Source: Liolophura sinensis (taxonomy: Eukaryota > Mollusca > Polyplacophora > Chitonida > Chitonidae). Taken from it: a stretch of DNA of 64,000 bases. A program made the position numbers and the translations under genes. Every line of letters begins with the position of its first letter. Position 1 is the first letter of the stretch. Where the stretch lies: NCBI RefSeq assembly GCF_032854445.1, contig NC_088301.1, positions 44,387,116-44,451,115 on the forward strand. Reading direction: 5' to 3'. The notes beneath the pieces were generated by a model. The model had not been told where the DNA came from and did not search any database. It was given only the letters and a program-made list of their open reading frames with translations. Positions 28,401 to 38,710 of the stretch are shown here, piece by piece.

Positions 28401-30605
28401 AAGAAGAGATTCTGAAAAATACATGTTTTATCTGTGGTGAGTTCATCTGAACTACTCTTGCAAAAACATCAATGCTTTCAGTATCGTATTCTCATGCATC
28501 TGGAGCAATTTATCTCTAACAAACCCATGAACATCCATAGAAATTACAACAGTACGTGAATTTATGGTTTTGGGCATGTTCCCAGTGAGTGTTGGATAGC
28601 TTAAAGGAGGTAGGGGGAGGGCTAACCACTTGGGTAGGGGGACCTTGCCTTCTTAGCTAATTGTACTTGTGCATATATGACCTAGCCCTAAACCTGATTA
28701 CACCCATGTGTAAATGATGTATTGTCTTTGGATAGATATCTGTCAGTTTAGTCATGGTTTGTAGGTTAGTTCAGCTTGCCAAATTTAAAAGTTTGTTTAA
28801 GAATATTGAAAGTAGTTCTATATACTCACACCTGATTTGACGAAATTTTGAATGTGTTGCAGTTGTTAATTTCAATGAAGTGCATAATATTTAAAGTACA
28901 AGTTAAAATTTGTGTTTTAATGGTCATGTTTGAATTATGTACACGATATTATTAACGTGCATTTTCATCACTTTTGTAGCATTGGATAGATCTGCTTTTG
29001 ACAACAAGTCTGTGTCCTTTGAGGAACATTGCAAGTCAGAACACAACATGTGGCACTACCTGTACTTCATTGTGCTGGTGAAGGTGAAGGACCCCACCGA
29101 GTTTACAGGACCAGAGAGCTATGTGTATGCCATGGTTAAGGTATTTTTCATATATTTTTTTCATAAGTTATATTTATTTATTTGTTTGATTATTTTATAA
29201 CACCGTACTCAGTAATACATATATTTCACTTATACAATGGCAGCCAGCATTGTTCATAAGTTTTCAGTGGAAAATTCATGTACATGTTACCATTATATCT
29301 ACAAGTGACGATTTATCCTATAATACACCTGACCGCAGCTGCGGCATTATTTTGTTGTCAAACAAAATTTGCCCGTTTTCTCATTTTGCCTAATTCTGAG
29401 AGTCATTTTAATTTTTAAAGGAAGGTAGGGTGATATCCCACTTGGGAAAAAGTTTCAGCACTAAAAGTAATGATCTCTGACCTTTGCTTTTCTTTTCTGT
29501 TTCTGTTCAAACTATTGCCCTAATTACTGCTAGGGTTTACAGGTCTAAGTAGATTGTCGTTAAATAGGAGTCTTATAGTTTCTTTCATCCATCCCTGAAT
29601 ATACAATAAAGGACGCTTTATTGGAGGGCTGTCGTGAACATTTGTTCTTCAGGACAAGAATCTGGACTGGTTTCCACGGATGCGGGCAATGTCTCTGACT
29701 GCAGAAGAAAGTGAAGGTGAACAGAATGAGCTGCGGAACTTGCAGGCTCAGCTGGAGAGCACAAACAAACTGGTGCAGACACTGTCAGGACAACTGGCTG
29801 AGCTGAAGGAACAGGTGAGAGAAAACATGGGAAATCTGTATTCTCATTCACTGTAGTATTACACAGTTAAGAATTGTTTCATGGACAACTTCACCTGGAG
29901 ATGTGATTCTCCATGTGTCCTGAAAGCAACCTTCAACAACGGGACATGGCCAATAAGGATGTATCATAATCTGAGATAGAACATTGTCAGTTCTGAGAAA
30001 CTTTAATGGGCACAAACAGATACCGTACATATATACAAGTGATCCTGAATGACTGGTATAGGACTGAATTCATCATAATATGATACTGGTGTGTATAAAA
30101 TGGCTTCTGAACAGCTGTTTATGTAAAAAAAAAAAAATGCATAGTAATACTTTTAACAGCATTTGAACCTTTCAGTTCCAAGAGAATATATCTTTTAAAT
30201 TCACTGGATACATCACAGTGTGTTTCCCTAGATTACCTCTCTCACTGTGTGTGGGGTCTTTGTGGTTATAAGGAGTCAACCATGCTCATGTGGCTGTTTG
30301 CCCAGCCTTGTCATCCACCAAAATGGAGTGCATACGTGTATCTGTACATCACACTTGAGACAGTTGTCTAGTAACTTGCCAACGGTCAGTGGTTTATCCC
30401 AGTTTCCTCCACCCATAAAACTTACTGATGTGAAAAATTCTTAAGTATGTCATTAAACAATAATCAAACAAATAAACAATAATCAGTGTGTGTTTTGATT
30501 TTCATTCCACTGTCGATTTTTCTTTCTTTGCAGATGACAGAACAAAGAAAACAGAAACAAAGAATAGGCTTGCTCAATACTACAACAAACTACAACAGTT
30601 TCTAG
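290..30605 (+). CDS. ITPR: Inositol 1,4,5-trisphosphate receptor, 5'-truncated by the window edge (37 exons)
   Basis: This is an IP3-gated calcium-release channel of the endoplasmic reticulum, which opens when IP3 and Ca2+ bind and works as a tetramer. Joining the exons gives about 1797 residues in one continuous frame that follows animal ITPR from the middle of the regulatory region to the C-terminus. The family is about 2700-2800 residues long, so roughly 900-1000 N-terminal residues, including the suppressor domain and the IP3-binding core, lie upstream of base 1. Visible landmarks are the motif [25 protein letters not shown], a PKA-type RRES site, six membrane helices, the filter GGGIGD, a CFIC..H..H zinc-binding C-terminal motif and a final coiled coil. 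All splice phases fit, and every exon is bounded by AG and GT. Introns make up more than 80% of the gene and hold most of the repeats listed here. It reads toward the ROCO gene on the same strand. Confidence 0.97.
845..1255 (+). repeat. 31-bp minisatellite in ITPR intron 1
   Basis: About eleven diverging copies of a unit around gtacatattgtgggttact. The copies degrade toward the right end. Confidence 0.9.
2235..2352 (+). CDS. ITPR: ITPR alternative exon 2', a diverged tandem copy of exon 1295-1391
   Basis: This block is open and has a good acceptor (ttcttccag) and a donor (gtatgt). It encodes [20 protein letters not shown] and then a different, glutamine-rich end ([19 protein letters not shown]). 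The exon at 1295-1391 encodes [20 protein letters not shown], so the two are clear paralogues, with about 15 of the first 27 residues identical. Both enter in phase 0 and leave in phase 1 (97 and 118 bases). Either one therefore joins correctly to exon 1 and to exon 4849, while including both, or neither, shifts the frame. That is the usual arrangement of mutually exclusive exons. The 1295 version is closer to vertebrate ITPR and is probably the standard form. No transcript evidence is available here. Confidence 0.8.
2840..3031 (+). mobile_element. SINE fragment, ataagtgaaatattcttgag family
   Basis: It contains tttccctcgggctctgcccg, ccaccataacgctgg and ataagtgaaatattcttgag, and an aaat-repeat tail at 3010-3030. 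This is a widespread molluscan repeat. It lies in the intron after the alternative ITPR exon. Confidence 0.8.
4187..4470 (+). repeat. Dispersed repeat family 2, copy in the intron before ITPR exon 3
   Basis: Shares tttttgagacacctggtctg, ctcattttt-gccagtatat, ctgataaagaaatgtaatat and aacactactaatgtctg with 20022-20215. It accounts for the long minus-strand open frame here. Confidence 0.6.
5446..5762 (+). mobile_element. SINE of a second family in ITPR intron 4
   Basis: It contains gactgggtggggtgtcatg, ctggtgtctttggcataatt, gacacaccatatgtacacac and a tail aaacccaaccatacatacat. The body is typical of a mollusc tRNA-type SINE. The promoter head is weak. Confidence 0.65.
7128..7252 (+). repeat. 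Dispersed repeat family 1, copy in ITPR intron 7
   Basis: Shares ctgaggtaaactgac, ccaccagttatgtaaaa, gctgctctggttttact and atgctgtaagtcttt with copies at 12066 and 49741 (reversed). Confidence 0.65.
7718..12326 (+). CDS. ITPR: ITPR exons 9-17: helical regulatory domain
   Basis: Exons: 7718-7843, 8238-8438, 8819-9070, 9585-9710, 9883-10011, 10662-10782, 11040-11215, 11554-11702 and 12215-12326. The translation follows ITPR continuously: [197 protein letters not shown] and [16 protein letters not shown]. This is the long alpha-solenoid that carries ligand binding through to the channel and includes contacts for Ca2+ regulation. Nothing in these exons looks truncated or frameshifted. Confidence 0.95.
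10440..10583 (+). mobile_element. Decayed SINE fragment in ITPR intron 13
   Basis: Reads gtggtttcctcaggttctgc, tctccacccataaaattgac and a degraded aaataaat tail. It is related to the copy at 30355. Confidence 0.5.
12066..12177 (+). repeat. Dispersed repeat family 1, copy in ITPR intron 16
   Basis: Shares ctgaggtacactga, caccggttacgtgtgac, gctgctctggttttactttc and ctatacgtcttta with the copy at 7128. Confidence 0.65.
12327..15033 (+). other. ITPR introns 17 and 18
   Basis: Apart from the 48-base exon at 13140-13187 there is nothing I can name. Several T runs and short open frames are present. Confidence 0.6.
13140..17037 (+). CDS. ITPR: ITPR exons 18-22: PKA-site linker and RIH-associated region
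   Basis: Exons: 13140-13187, 15034-15198, 15416-15547, 16121-16322 and 16763-17037. The 48-base exon encodes [16 protein letters not shown] and matches the 'DHKR|GEALRQ' junction of vertebrate ITPR. Its acceptor (ttgttaag) has a poor pyrimidine tract, and an alternative AG lies 9 bases downstream, so its start is the least certain in this block. Exon 15034 encodes [14 protein letters not shown] and then SRRESTIGG, where RRES is at the position of a known PKA site in ITPR1. Exon 15416 encodes [16 protein letters not shown] and [11 protein letters not shown]. Exon 16121 encodes [15 protein letters not shown] and a serine-rich tail. Its donor is best placed after 16322 (gtaggt), because the next exon needs a one-base remainder. 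Reading on reaches a stop at 16391-16393. Exon 16763 ends in [20 protein letters not shown], then DLQ at the repeated donor. Confidence 0.88.
17035..17493 (+). repeat. 27-bp minisatellite starting on the ITPR exon 22 splice donor
   Basis: Seventeen head-to-tail 27-bp units begin with the last three exon bases and the donor (cag|gtaatcaca). Most units keep caggtaatc or caggtgatc. The period is a multiple of three, which explains the long minus-strand open frame here. Confidence 0.95.
17730..23842 (+). CDS. ITPR: ITPR exons 23-28: RIH-associated domain to the pre-channel linker
   Basis: Exons: 17730-17930, 18185-18295, 18637-18732, 22718-22840, 23188-23295 and 23650-23842. The translation includes [90 protein letters not shown] and [11 protein letters not shown]. 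It continues with an acidic stretch ([14 protein letters not shown]), [40 protein letters not shown] and [15 protein letters not shown], ending at MKWQKKLR. This covers the last cytosolic helices and the linker that couples ligand binding to the gate. The intron 18733-22717 is almost 4 kb and contains a candidate extra exon (19480-19539), a dispersed repeat and a MITE. Confidence 0.94.
19480..19539 (+). CDS. ITPR: Candidate ITPR cassette or terminal exon resembling the start of exon 22718-22840
   Basis: A 60-base open block follows a good acceptor (cttgattacag) and is followed by GT. It is phase 0 at both ends. It encodes [20 protein letters not shown], which resembles the start of the next standard exon ([14 protein letters not shown]). 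Vertebrate ITPR has VEVIKKAYMQGEVEFE at this position. Spliced in, it would add 20 residues before VDVAKQ. Without splicing at its end, it reads five more codons to a TGA at 19555-19557, which would give a receptor that stops before the membrane part. The donor (aag|gttctc) is weak, so a decayed exon copy is also possible. Confidence 0.45.
20022..20215 (+). repeat. Dispersed repeat family 2, copy in ITPR intron 25
   Basis: Reads ttgggacacctgatgtgctt, attttagccaatatgtatg, taaagaaatttaatattctt and acactactaatatctgtccc, homologous to 4187-4470. Confidence 0.6.
20225..20262 (+). repeat. (ta)n microsatellite
   Basis: A run of ta dinucleotides flanked by acatgta palindromes in ITPR intron 25. Confidence 0.9.
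21010..21500 (+). repeat. Degenerate tandem repeat in ITPR intron 25
   Basis: Three to four diverged units of roughly 110-150 bp share ctgcaagatat..c..aactac, a middle part (aagacctaa / gatcctaataac) and a gtttga.catg segment. Confidence 0.55.
21666..22219. mobile_element. MITE-like element with TTAA ends
   Basis: The ends are inverted: TTAAAGGAGAAGAAAATTTA on the left and the same with one difference, reversed, on the right (21 of 22 bases match). TTAA at both outer ends is the target duplication of piggyBac-type elements, although the terminal AGGAGAAG is not the usual CCC start. The element is 554 bp and has no transposase. Confidence 0.75.
24270..28436 (+). CDS. ITPR: ITPR exons 29-34: six-helix calcium channel domain
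   Basis: Exons: 24270-24392, 24896-25068, 25617-25968, 26291-26389, 27695-27837 and 28271-28436. Hydrophobic helices can be read in order: [19 protein letters not shown] (S1), [16 protein letters not shown] (S2), [19 protein letters not shown] (S3), [20 protein letters not shown] (S4), [18 protein letters not shown] (S5) and [20 protein letters not shown] (S6). Between S5 and S6 is a lumenal loop with three N-glycosylation sequons (NLT, NCT, NAT) in exon 26291, then the pore helix and filter GGGIGD in exon 27695. Vertebrate ITPR has GGGVGD, and isoleucine is the usual invertebrate and ryanodine-receptor form. S6 runs into the gate and the linker [14 protein letters not shown]. All key pore residues are present, so a working channel is expected. 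Confidence 0.96.
26967..27419. mobile_element. Foldback MITE-like element with TTAA ends in ITPR intron 32
   Basis: The 453-bp segment starts TTAAAG and ends CTTTAA, and its two halves pair as an imperfect inverted repeat along most of their length. For example, ggaactctcatgtcacatca near 27110 faces tgatgtcagagttcc near 27254. It is older than the element at 21666 and has similar ends. Confidence 0.6.
28980..30605 (+). CDS. ITPR: ITPR exons 35-37: C-terminal zinc motif, coiled coil and stop
   Basis: Exons: 28980-29140, 29653-29814 and 30534-30605. The codon split at the 28436/28980 junction completes [16 protein letters not shown], followed by [15 protein letters not shown]. This is the C-x2-C ... 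H-x4-H zinc-binding linker domain seen in all IP3 receptors. Next come [20 protein letters not shown] and [20 protein letters not shown], and then a heptad-rich stretch ([20 protein letters not shown]) that forms the tetrameric coiled coil. The last exon encodes [14 protein letters not shown] and a short lineage-specific tail ending NTTTNYNSF, with the stop TAG at 30603-30605. The common core up to RIGLL matches vertebrate ITPR exactly. Confidence 0.96.
30355..30478 (+). mobile_element. Decayed SINE fragment in the last ITPR intron
   Basis: Reads tttcctccacccataaaact, gtgaaaaattcttaagtatg and an aaac/aaat tail, ending about 55 bases before the last ITPR exon. Confidence 0.5.
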
Positions 30606-33385
30606 ATGTTATTGGATTGCCATCAACAGGACAATTCATCATTATCTGTGATTGGTGAAGTTTGCTTGATGTTCTGATTTGACAGAGATAAACTGAAGGT
30701 TGTGCTTACATTAGGACATCCCTGAAAAAAGCGTCATTCCATCCAGTAACGACAAATAGTATTTTTGAAAGCCATTACAGCAATTTCAAAAGAAAGTATC
30801 CTAAACTTGCCAGATAGTGTGTCTAAGATCTTGCGTATAGATGTAGGCAGATGCATGAAAGTCCAAGCAATAATATTTAGAAACAATAGCATATATACAA
30901 CAGGAAAGAACAAAACAAATGCTGGTTTAAGTTAATTTAAATGCACAGCAGGGAGAATTTGCAAAAAGGATCGTAGTGTACATGTACATGTAGCTAGCAG
31001 ATTTCCTGTATACACTTGTACATGTGTAACCAGCATTACTATTATGCGATACACTAACATGTATGTATGTATGTATGTATGTATGTACATTTACAAGATA
31101 CCTGTTTTTAATGTCACAGTGAAACTAGGAACTGATCTTATCCCAGATATACACATGCACTATCATGTTTAGTATGTTAAATGACCTAAAAAACTTTCAC
31201 CATGACTAAGATCCTCTTCTTGTCTGATCCTGAGAGTTCTGCTGGTGTTAAAAAGGTGTGAAAAATTGTAAGCTTGACCACCAGGTGGAATATTTTATAA
31301 CATTTATCTGCATTTAAAAATTCATTTTTTGTGTGAAATTTTAACTCATTCAACATAATTTGCATTACCAGCAATTTTGCACAAATTTTTTTGACATGCT
31401 GTGTCTTAAATGGTTGTGTTTATAAACACTAATGGTGGTGCTGTCTGTCATCAAAGTGATTATTTTAATCTGTGAACTTGGTGTACTTTACAGTTCTGTT
31501 TTTGGATAAATGTCATGACTGTAACTACTGTACTACTGTTAACATCTCAATGTCATGTCTTATAGTCTCATCCCATAAGGTTTATAGTTTTAACAGATAA
31601 AAGACATAACTACAGTTACATGTGCTCATACTTCCTCACTATTATTATTATGAAAAAGAAGAAAAAATTTCGCTGAAATAAGGAATGTGCTTACAATGTA
31701 CCTTTGACCAGCAGTTAAAAGCATTTTACAGTAAAAGCATCCTTTGACCATCGTATACAGAATGTTACAAATGTAAGCATGAAAAAATTCAAAGTTGTAT
31801 GATTTATGTTTTGGTTTTTTTATTTAGGTCTTCAACCAATTTATTTTTTAGATATGTTTATTTGAAATTAATCTCTAAATTAAGGGTATATTGTTGCACA
31901 GAGTTACATAACAAGTAAGACATCTGTCTTCAAAACTTGTGGGTCTTGTTTTCATTTAAAATTGTTACAGCAGTTACACTGTGAGTAATTCTGATACATT
32001 GTGAAAAATTAGCATTAATGTGTTTCATCAGTTATTTCATAATTATGGCATGCATTGATCTGTATAGTAATGTGAATGTTCGTTTGACTTAACTGAGCAT
32101 ATATAAATACATGTACCTAATACCACAAGCAACTGATAATGGCTCTGCCAGAGATTGTGAGATTAGCAGGCAGTATTACATATTTGAGGTTGTTTTTAAG
32201 TGCCACTCTGAGTATTTTTCCTTGGAGAAGAAGACATCCTAAATTTATATGCACAGATGCATATTCCAGATAGATTAGACGTGTATTTTTATGAGTAAAA
32301 TGTCTTTAGTGGAAACAAGGCTACTATAAATGGTTGTGATCAGTATAAAGCAATACATAGTAGTGTGATACATGTATGTATTTGCTTTGTATGGACATTA
32401 AAAACTAGTGCTGTATGGAAGCCCAGTATCCCGCCTGTGCAAATGTTGTATATGTTGCATTTTTTTTTTTCACAATATTTGCTCGATTTTTGTGCCTTGC
32501 CATACAGTAATCTTTGATTTTCATTCTTATCTTCAAGCCAGTGAAAGATGTTGAACTGTCAGCTGCAGTTTGTTGCTATCTTGCAATTTTTTTTTCCTGG
32601 CTATAATGGTTCAAAATGGCAGTACATGTTATTTGTATTCAAAGAAAAGGTCATAATTTTCTGTAAAATATTTCCAGTTATATTTATGCATGGCAGCATG
32701 ACTAGACTGCAAGGTTTAACTGTTTAATACTACATGTATGTTCGCTTAGGGTCATAGCCTGGACAATAATCTTGGCACAAATATTGTATGTTTCTTTTTA
32801 TGTAACTTTGATGTGCATGTAAGCAGTGTTTTAAAAGCTTTAGCCATTTTAGAAATATTTTCATGAACTTGTGGTTTAAATATTCACCCACCCTGGCAGA
32901 GAGTACAATAGTTTGGAGCAATACACGTATATTCTGCCAGTATCATGTGTTCAAGATGCATAACTTTAGATATTCAACATTTTGATGTTATATTTATCAA
33001 GTGTAGTTTTTGTTTATAACATTTATTTACATGCATGTACTTACATATTTGACAAAATGTACTGAAGATCAACCCCTGTGATATTTGTGATGTTACCAAA
33101 GTGTAATATGTCAGCTTCAAGTTCAGGTGCAGATTAATTATTTCATATTATACCAGCATAATAGTGAGCTTAAAGTAAATATAATGATAGTAATTGATAA
33201 TCTGAGATTTTTCTTTCGGTACATTTCTCCATGCTCACTACATTAGAATTATTATTTAAACAAATAATTGTTCTAGCTATACTATAGGCCTGACCTTTCT
33301 GTCTAGATTTTGTGAAATTGTTGTCTTTTTATATTCTTTACAAATGTTAAACTAAATAGAATAAATATAGACTACAGTTAGAAAC
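30606..33385 (+). other. Probable ITPR 3' UTR with poly(A) signal
   Basis: About 2.8 kb of AT-rich sequence without a convincing gene follows the ITPR stop. It contains a tgta microsatellite near 31060-31087 and many short T runs. The first clear AATAAA that I see is at 33360-33365, which suggests a cleavage site near 33380. The UTR could end earlier through a variant signal. Confidence 0.5.
31058..31088 (+). repeat. (tgta)n microsatellite
   Basis: About seven tandem tgta units in the ITPR 3' UTR. Confidence 0.95.
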
Positions 33386-33639
33386 ATTGTTGTCTGAGGT
33401 TTTTTTTAGTTTGCCTGCATCCAATGTGATTGTTTTGATTTCACCATATATTTCAAGCTACAAATTCTTTGAGAGATTTATTTGCCCACTACAGGAACTT
33501 GCAGTTTGTTCCTTAGCATAAACTCCAAGCTACAGAGTTAGTCAAACATCTTAATGCCTGCTACATGGATTTGCCATTATTTACTAGTAATCTGTATGCT
33601 CATTATGTTAGAATTATTATTCAACCAAATATTCAGTCA

Positions 33640-33870
33640 AATAATTGTTCACCCAGGATCCCACCAATGCGGTCGCCTTGAGTTCAAGTCCAGCACATGC
33701 TGGCTTTCTCTTCAGTGGTATGAGGGAAAGTCAGTCAGAACCTGCAGACAGTTGTGAGTTTCCTCCAGGCTCTGTTCGGTTTCCTCCTGCCCTAGTGCTG
33801 GCCCCCGTCATATAAGTGAAATATTCTTGCATAAAACACCAATCCAAAAATAAATAAATAAATAAATAAA
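33640..33870 (+). mobile_element. SINE with tRNA-like head, same family
   Basis: The head has a degenerate B box (gagttcaagtcc). The body has ctctgttcggtttcctcctg and ataagtgaaatattcttg, and the tail is (aaat)n. It lies between ITPR and the ROCO gene. Confidence 0.8.
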
Positions 33871-34338
33871 AGAATATTTGTTCTAGCTGTTTTCTACCAT
33901 TTTCTCCAAACTGCAAGTTTCTTCCAATAAATTCAGATCCCATGCAGGTTTATTTTTACTATACAAGCTCAGATTGATTCTGTTTTTGTTTTTTTTTTAT
34001 TGGTTTTGCTTGACTGGATAATGTATTGGTCAGCAGTTTGAAATCAGCACATGAGCGTCTCTGAATGACTTGCTTATGTGTAGATCATTTCTCCATGGTA
34101 TGAGCCTGGCATCAGTCCCATTCACTGGTTGCGAAACATTTTTACTTGAAGAAGACCATGCATGTGATTTGCATAGCATAACCTTCAACCTTAACTTAAA
34201 AATAAAATAAGCAACGAAAGTGATCTATGGATATTGTGCGAGGATTGTAGTGGAGAAAGAGTTTGTGCTTCAATCCATCCCTTGACAATAAAACTACACG
34301 TCACTGATTATACTTGGAACACGAAAACCTTAAACATC

Positions 34339-35095
34339 TAGAAACTATGACTTAAGTGTGGTGTCACTGTTTCGCATTAAACACTGGTTGGCTCGGTGAT
34401 CTGGATAAAAGGACTTGAGTGTGGCTGGCAGTGAGGTTGGTGAGGCAGTAATCGGTCTGGTGTTAGTCCTGTGTCTGGATACTCTGGATGTCTGGAGTCC
34501 GATGTCATTCCGTTGGCTGCAAGCTATAACTTAAGTGTGGTGTCACTGAGGAACACATCAAACACTGGTTGGTCTGGTGTAAGTCCGGTGTCTGGATACT
34601 AAGGCTGAGTCCGGTGTCAGTCCGTTGTCTGGAAGCTATTACTTAAGTGTGGTGTCACTGAGGAACACATCAAACACTGATCGGTCTGGTGTAAGTCTGG
34701 TGTCTGAATACTAGGGCTGAGTCCGATGTCAGTCCGTTGTCTGGAAGCTATAACTTAAGTTTGGTGTCACTGGGGAACACATCAAACACTGATCGGTCTG
34801 GTGTTAGTCCTGAGTCTGGATACTAGGGCTGAGTCCGATGTCAGTCCGTTGTCTGGAAGCCATAAGTTAAGTGTGGTGTCACTGATGAACACATCAAACA
34901 CTGGTCGGTCTGGTGTAAGTCCGGTGTCTGGATACTAGGGCTTAAGTGTGGTGTCACTGAGGTACACATTAAACACTTCTCAGCCTGGTGTAAGTCCGGT
35001 GTCTGGATACTAGGGCTTAAGTGTGGTGTCACTGAGGTACACATTAAACACTTCTCAGCCTGGTGTAAGGCCGGTGTCTGTATACTAGGACTGAG
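34339..35095 (+). repeat. Satellite-like tandem array, period 112 then 75 bp
   Basis: Units repeat cttaagtgtggtgtcactga and ggtctggtgtaagtccggtg. The left part has a 112-bp period (starts at 34521, 34633, 34745 and 34857). The right part switches to about 75 bp (34941 and 35016) by losing an internal segment. Confidence 0.9.
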
Positions 35096-38000
35096 TGGGC
35101 TGGACAGATAGGGACTGCAAATCTGTTTATTGTTATTAGAAAAGCCATCATAAGAACAATCGCCTGTACCATTTCTGTACAATTTTTACCGTATTTTGTA
35201 ATATTATACCATTTTTAGCATCCTTCTGATTTTAGATATTATTCACACGTGGGAAGCGATAAAATTTCTGAAATGTCTTCACGATGTGGATTCAAGGAAT
35301 AATGATGTATTCATTTCTTATTTACCTATTTCTAATCTCAAACTGAATACACTCTTTTGGTCACATTTAACCCTTTGGAGTCTGGTACCGGAAGACACAT
35401 TTGTTGGACAAAGAGAAACTCTTTAAGACATAACATATCACATGTGCGCAAACATGGTATAGTATACCCTACATGGTTACCGAGAAATCTCCCTTATATA
35501 ACTCACCAACTGAGCTAACGACCCTGTTCTGTTCAGACAACTCCGAAGGATAACACTGTAGGCTCACCTGCAGAAGATCACGTAGCGAAACTCTTGTCCT
35601 GGAGTAAAAATAATGATTGATTAGAAGGCTTATTTATACATCTGTTTCCTAGCTGACCGACGAACACAAAGATATCGTCGAGATTTGAAAATTCAATAGT
35701 CCATCGAAGAAACATCAAAGTTTCCTGAGAAAAAGCCTTTTTCCTAATTAAGCTGTTTTCTAGGAATTGATCAGTCTTCGAACAAGGTACCATGTTATAG
35801 ACGCAAGAAAAACATGCTCTTCAAACACAGACAGATGGCATAGTTGTTAGTTGTACTGGTTAATTACCAACAGCTCATCCCACGGCTTTGATCTCTTCGT
35901 GTTTCATAAGACGGTCTTGAGAAGACCTAGGTGGACCAGCACCATGGGCTGTCCAGTTTCGCCCTGCATGGACTAGATGCCTATACCGTCCGAGTAGACA
36001 ACCACTGCTATCTACCTTTAGGGCATGTATAGGCTCTGTGTATACTAAAGAAGCCTAGGCTAGGAAAACTGTGGCAGTTTTCTCTGAAAGGGTAAGTAGC
36101 CGAAGTTCGAAAAAGCGTCAACTAAGGGGTTATTTTCATTTGAATTGCCTCGTACATCTTGGCACAATATGTAATTGAGGATGTAATGACATTGGCTGTT
36201 TTAGACTGGATATAGTGCAATAATGCTGGTCAGCTAGAGAGAGAAATAGGCCTATCTAACTACTGAAGTAACAGTTAATGCCTGTATCTGCTATTAATAT
36301 TCTATTAATATTGCAGAACGTTTGAAACAAACGTTTTGAATTTTGCTCAAAATGCTTGGTTTGGACACAATACCGTTTCTCTATATATGTATATTTAAAC
36401 AATTATACACCTACACAAGAAATTCATTAGAAGTTTCTAGTGCTCTAGAATTACTAAAAATAATGTGTTGTCATTATATTCTATAAACAATAACACTGAA
36501 ACAATGCAAAGGGACCAGGCCTCGGGGATAGAAAGACAGATGGACAGAAACTGTACATTACCTTTTACCTATACCAAGATTTTCATTAAACTATCTTGAT
36601 TTCTAAGAGAAATACATTAGCCTTCAGTTGAAAGCTCTTTTCAAGATACGTTACGTCAAAAGACGCATTGAAAACAGAATGGGTAATTAACAACTCAGCA
36701 ACGGTTTTGTAAAGTTTGAGGTTTGCTCTTAATCACCATATTTGAAACTAGTGCGACAAACATTGAAACAGGAAATGTCAATATAATGAGAAGGTGTTCA
36801 AGTTGAAAGGCTTCCTCAAAATCGTCTTGACCGAGTTCGGAACGTTATCATTCTTATTACACCCATGAAAGAATCGCCCACGAATGTTGGATGAAAAGCT
36901 ATTATTGACTAGAATGGGTTACATGGTAAGATTCTGCATCATTATAGGAATACCCTCAGATCGAGGACAGCCCTCGCTTAGGCACAGGTGGCAAGGCTCC
37001 CATAATGTACATGCCTAGCAACATCTGTTTTTAAATATATGTGTGCGATGAATAAGCCTTCGTATCTGGCTTTCGGGATGTTCCATGTACATAAGTCTTT
37101 GACACTGATACAAGTAAGACAGCGTACCGCCCTGTCTTTATCGTAGAAGCATATGTATGCGCGACAGATTTTTAACCTGTTTGTATTGAAGAAGATCAAC
37201 AGGCACACGATCGTGGAGGAATATTTTCCCTGCAGGATGCTCCAGTGTATATGAGAAACGGTAAACCTTTTCCCATGTGGCTTTCAGATCCTGTTTGGTT
37301 CCCACCCCCATCTGTATGGAATCACTGGCCTTCGTGCTTTTAGATACTGTGTAAAAATTATTTAGCTTGTACAATGCTTTTAACTGCACATTGAGCTAGT
37401 TTTGTTACTGAACTTGGTACTGGTCTTAATCCAGCTATGCTTGCATGGTCAGTCTCCTTTGCTTTATTTATTGGAAGACTTACATTAGATCCTTTTTACC
37501 GTGTCAGCAATTTTAATTCAGTACGTTATACGGGCTGCTTCATTATACAGAGGTTGTTCAGTTATGATTATTTTCGAATTATTGCTGGATAATTACTCGT
37601 CTTCTCAATTAAAGGATACTATGGATTTCGAATTGTACTTTACTTAGGGGAAATGCACATTCAGGATTTAAATATTCATCACGTCATATGGCATTTAATT
37701 GCTAGATGCTCACTTTGTGAGAAGATTGAAATCGACCTCATGCCCAACTTATTCGGAGACATGTGCGTCCATGACACCAAGCATTGCCACTCAATGTTTC
37801 ATAAGATTACAATTTTCAATGCATAACGGATGTTGATGACAAATTGAACACTATGTTCAAAGTTTCATTTTAGGGCCTGCTTTAGAATTGTATTTGGATT
37901 TCCCCCTTAGAGTATCTACTGTCATATGAGCATCCTTGGAAATCTTTTGCTGCAAGTTACCGACCGTTTACTAGTGTGGGAAATGCTCTTTGGATTTTCG

Positions 38001-38467
38001 GCCTGGAACTCCTTTCAGAATTGATGAAAGGCATGGACGCTCCCTATGTCTTCAATTTTCCTGACAGTGTATCAGTTTGTCTGCTTATTGTCATGACGAA
38101 AAAGACAAAACGCACCCAATGATGGCCTGATACATGTGGATGACACGTTTCGTACGCCTTCGTCGTTTAGCAATTAGCACAAAGACACTTCAGTAACATT
38201 GATGTAAAAATGTGCAGCGTGCTACTTGGTGGTGTCAAACGGCACACATCCAAGACTGACTTCACTGCATAGTGGCCTGTTTCAACAGGATGATAATTTA
38301 TAGCATATTTTAATTCACTTTCTACCAACTATTGCGACATAAACCTCAGATTTTTGCCTACATTACTTCCCGAGAAAGATGCTCACAAGAACATAAACAA
38401 CGAAATTTTATGACAACAACCACATGTATGCATTTTTATCCCATCTTGTTTCTATTCCCCTTTACAG
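35096..38467. other. Intergenic DNA between the satellite and the alternative ROCO first exon
   Basis: More than 3 kb with no gene or known repeat that I can support. Short minus-strand open frames (35578-35793, 37138-37389) lack family resemblance. The ROCO promoter and untranslated first exons may lie here. Confidence 0.5.
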
Positions 38468-38603
38468 GTGGACTTTGATGAGGAAGCCATTAAAAAATTC
38501 ATCCTGGGTGATATGTATTTCGTGAAAAATATTGGAGAGTGTAATCTGCAGCCGACATGATGTATGGAAGTACCCACTGGAATCAAGGTCAAGGTCACTG
38601 GTT

Positions 38604-38710
38604 ATGACACATAAGGACATCGACAGCCCTGTTGTTTTTAAGGATGACATCAGCACCTTTTCAGACGATTCAGATTTGGTCAGTCATCAAGATGGCTTCC
38701 AGAATTACAG
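38604..38710 (+). CDS. Alternative first coding exon of the ROCO gene
   Basis: From ATG 38604 the frame encodes 35 residues, starting MTHKDIDSPVVFKDD and ending GFQNY, plus AG before a GT donor (gtgtgtaa). The two-base remainder matches the acceptor at 43484 and would give NYR-VKVFFMGD. The exon at 41395 gives LYR-VKVFFMGD in the same way. The two leaders also resemble each other just before the junction (ISTFSDDSDL versus LSTLSEEDIR), which points to an old exon duplication. A strong acceptor (ctattcccctttacag) ends at 38467, so the full exon may be 38468-38710 and follow an untranslated exon further upstream. The frame is closed at 38523-38525, so ATG 38604 is the first possible start. Confidence 0.55.

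Noticed and set aside
34841-35182. 113-codon minus-strand open frame with LSPSIQTPDLHQ repeats
   Set aside because: Reverse reading of the satellite array with no gene context.
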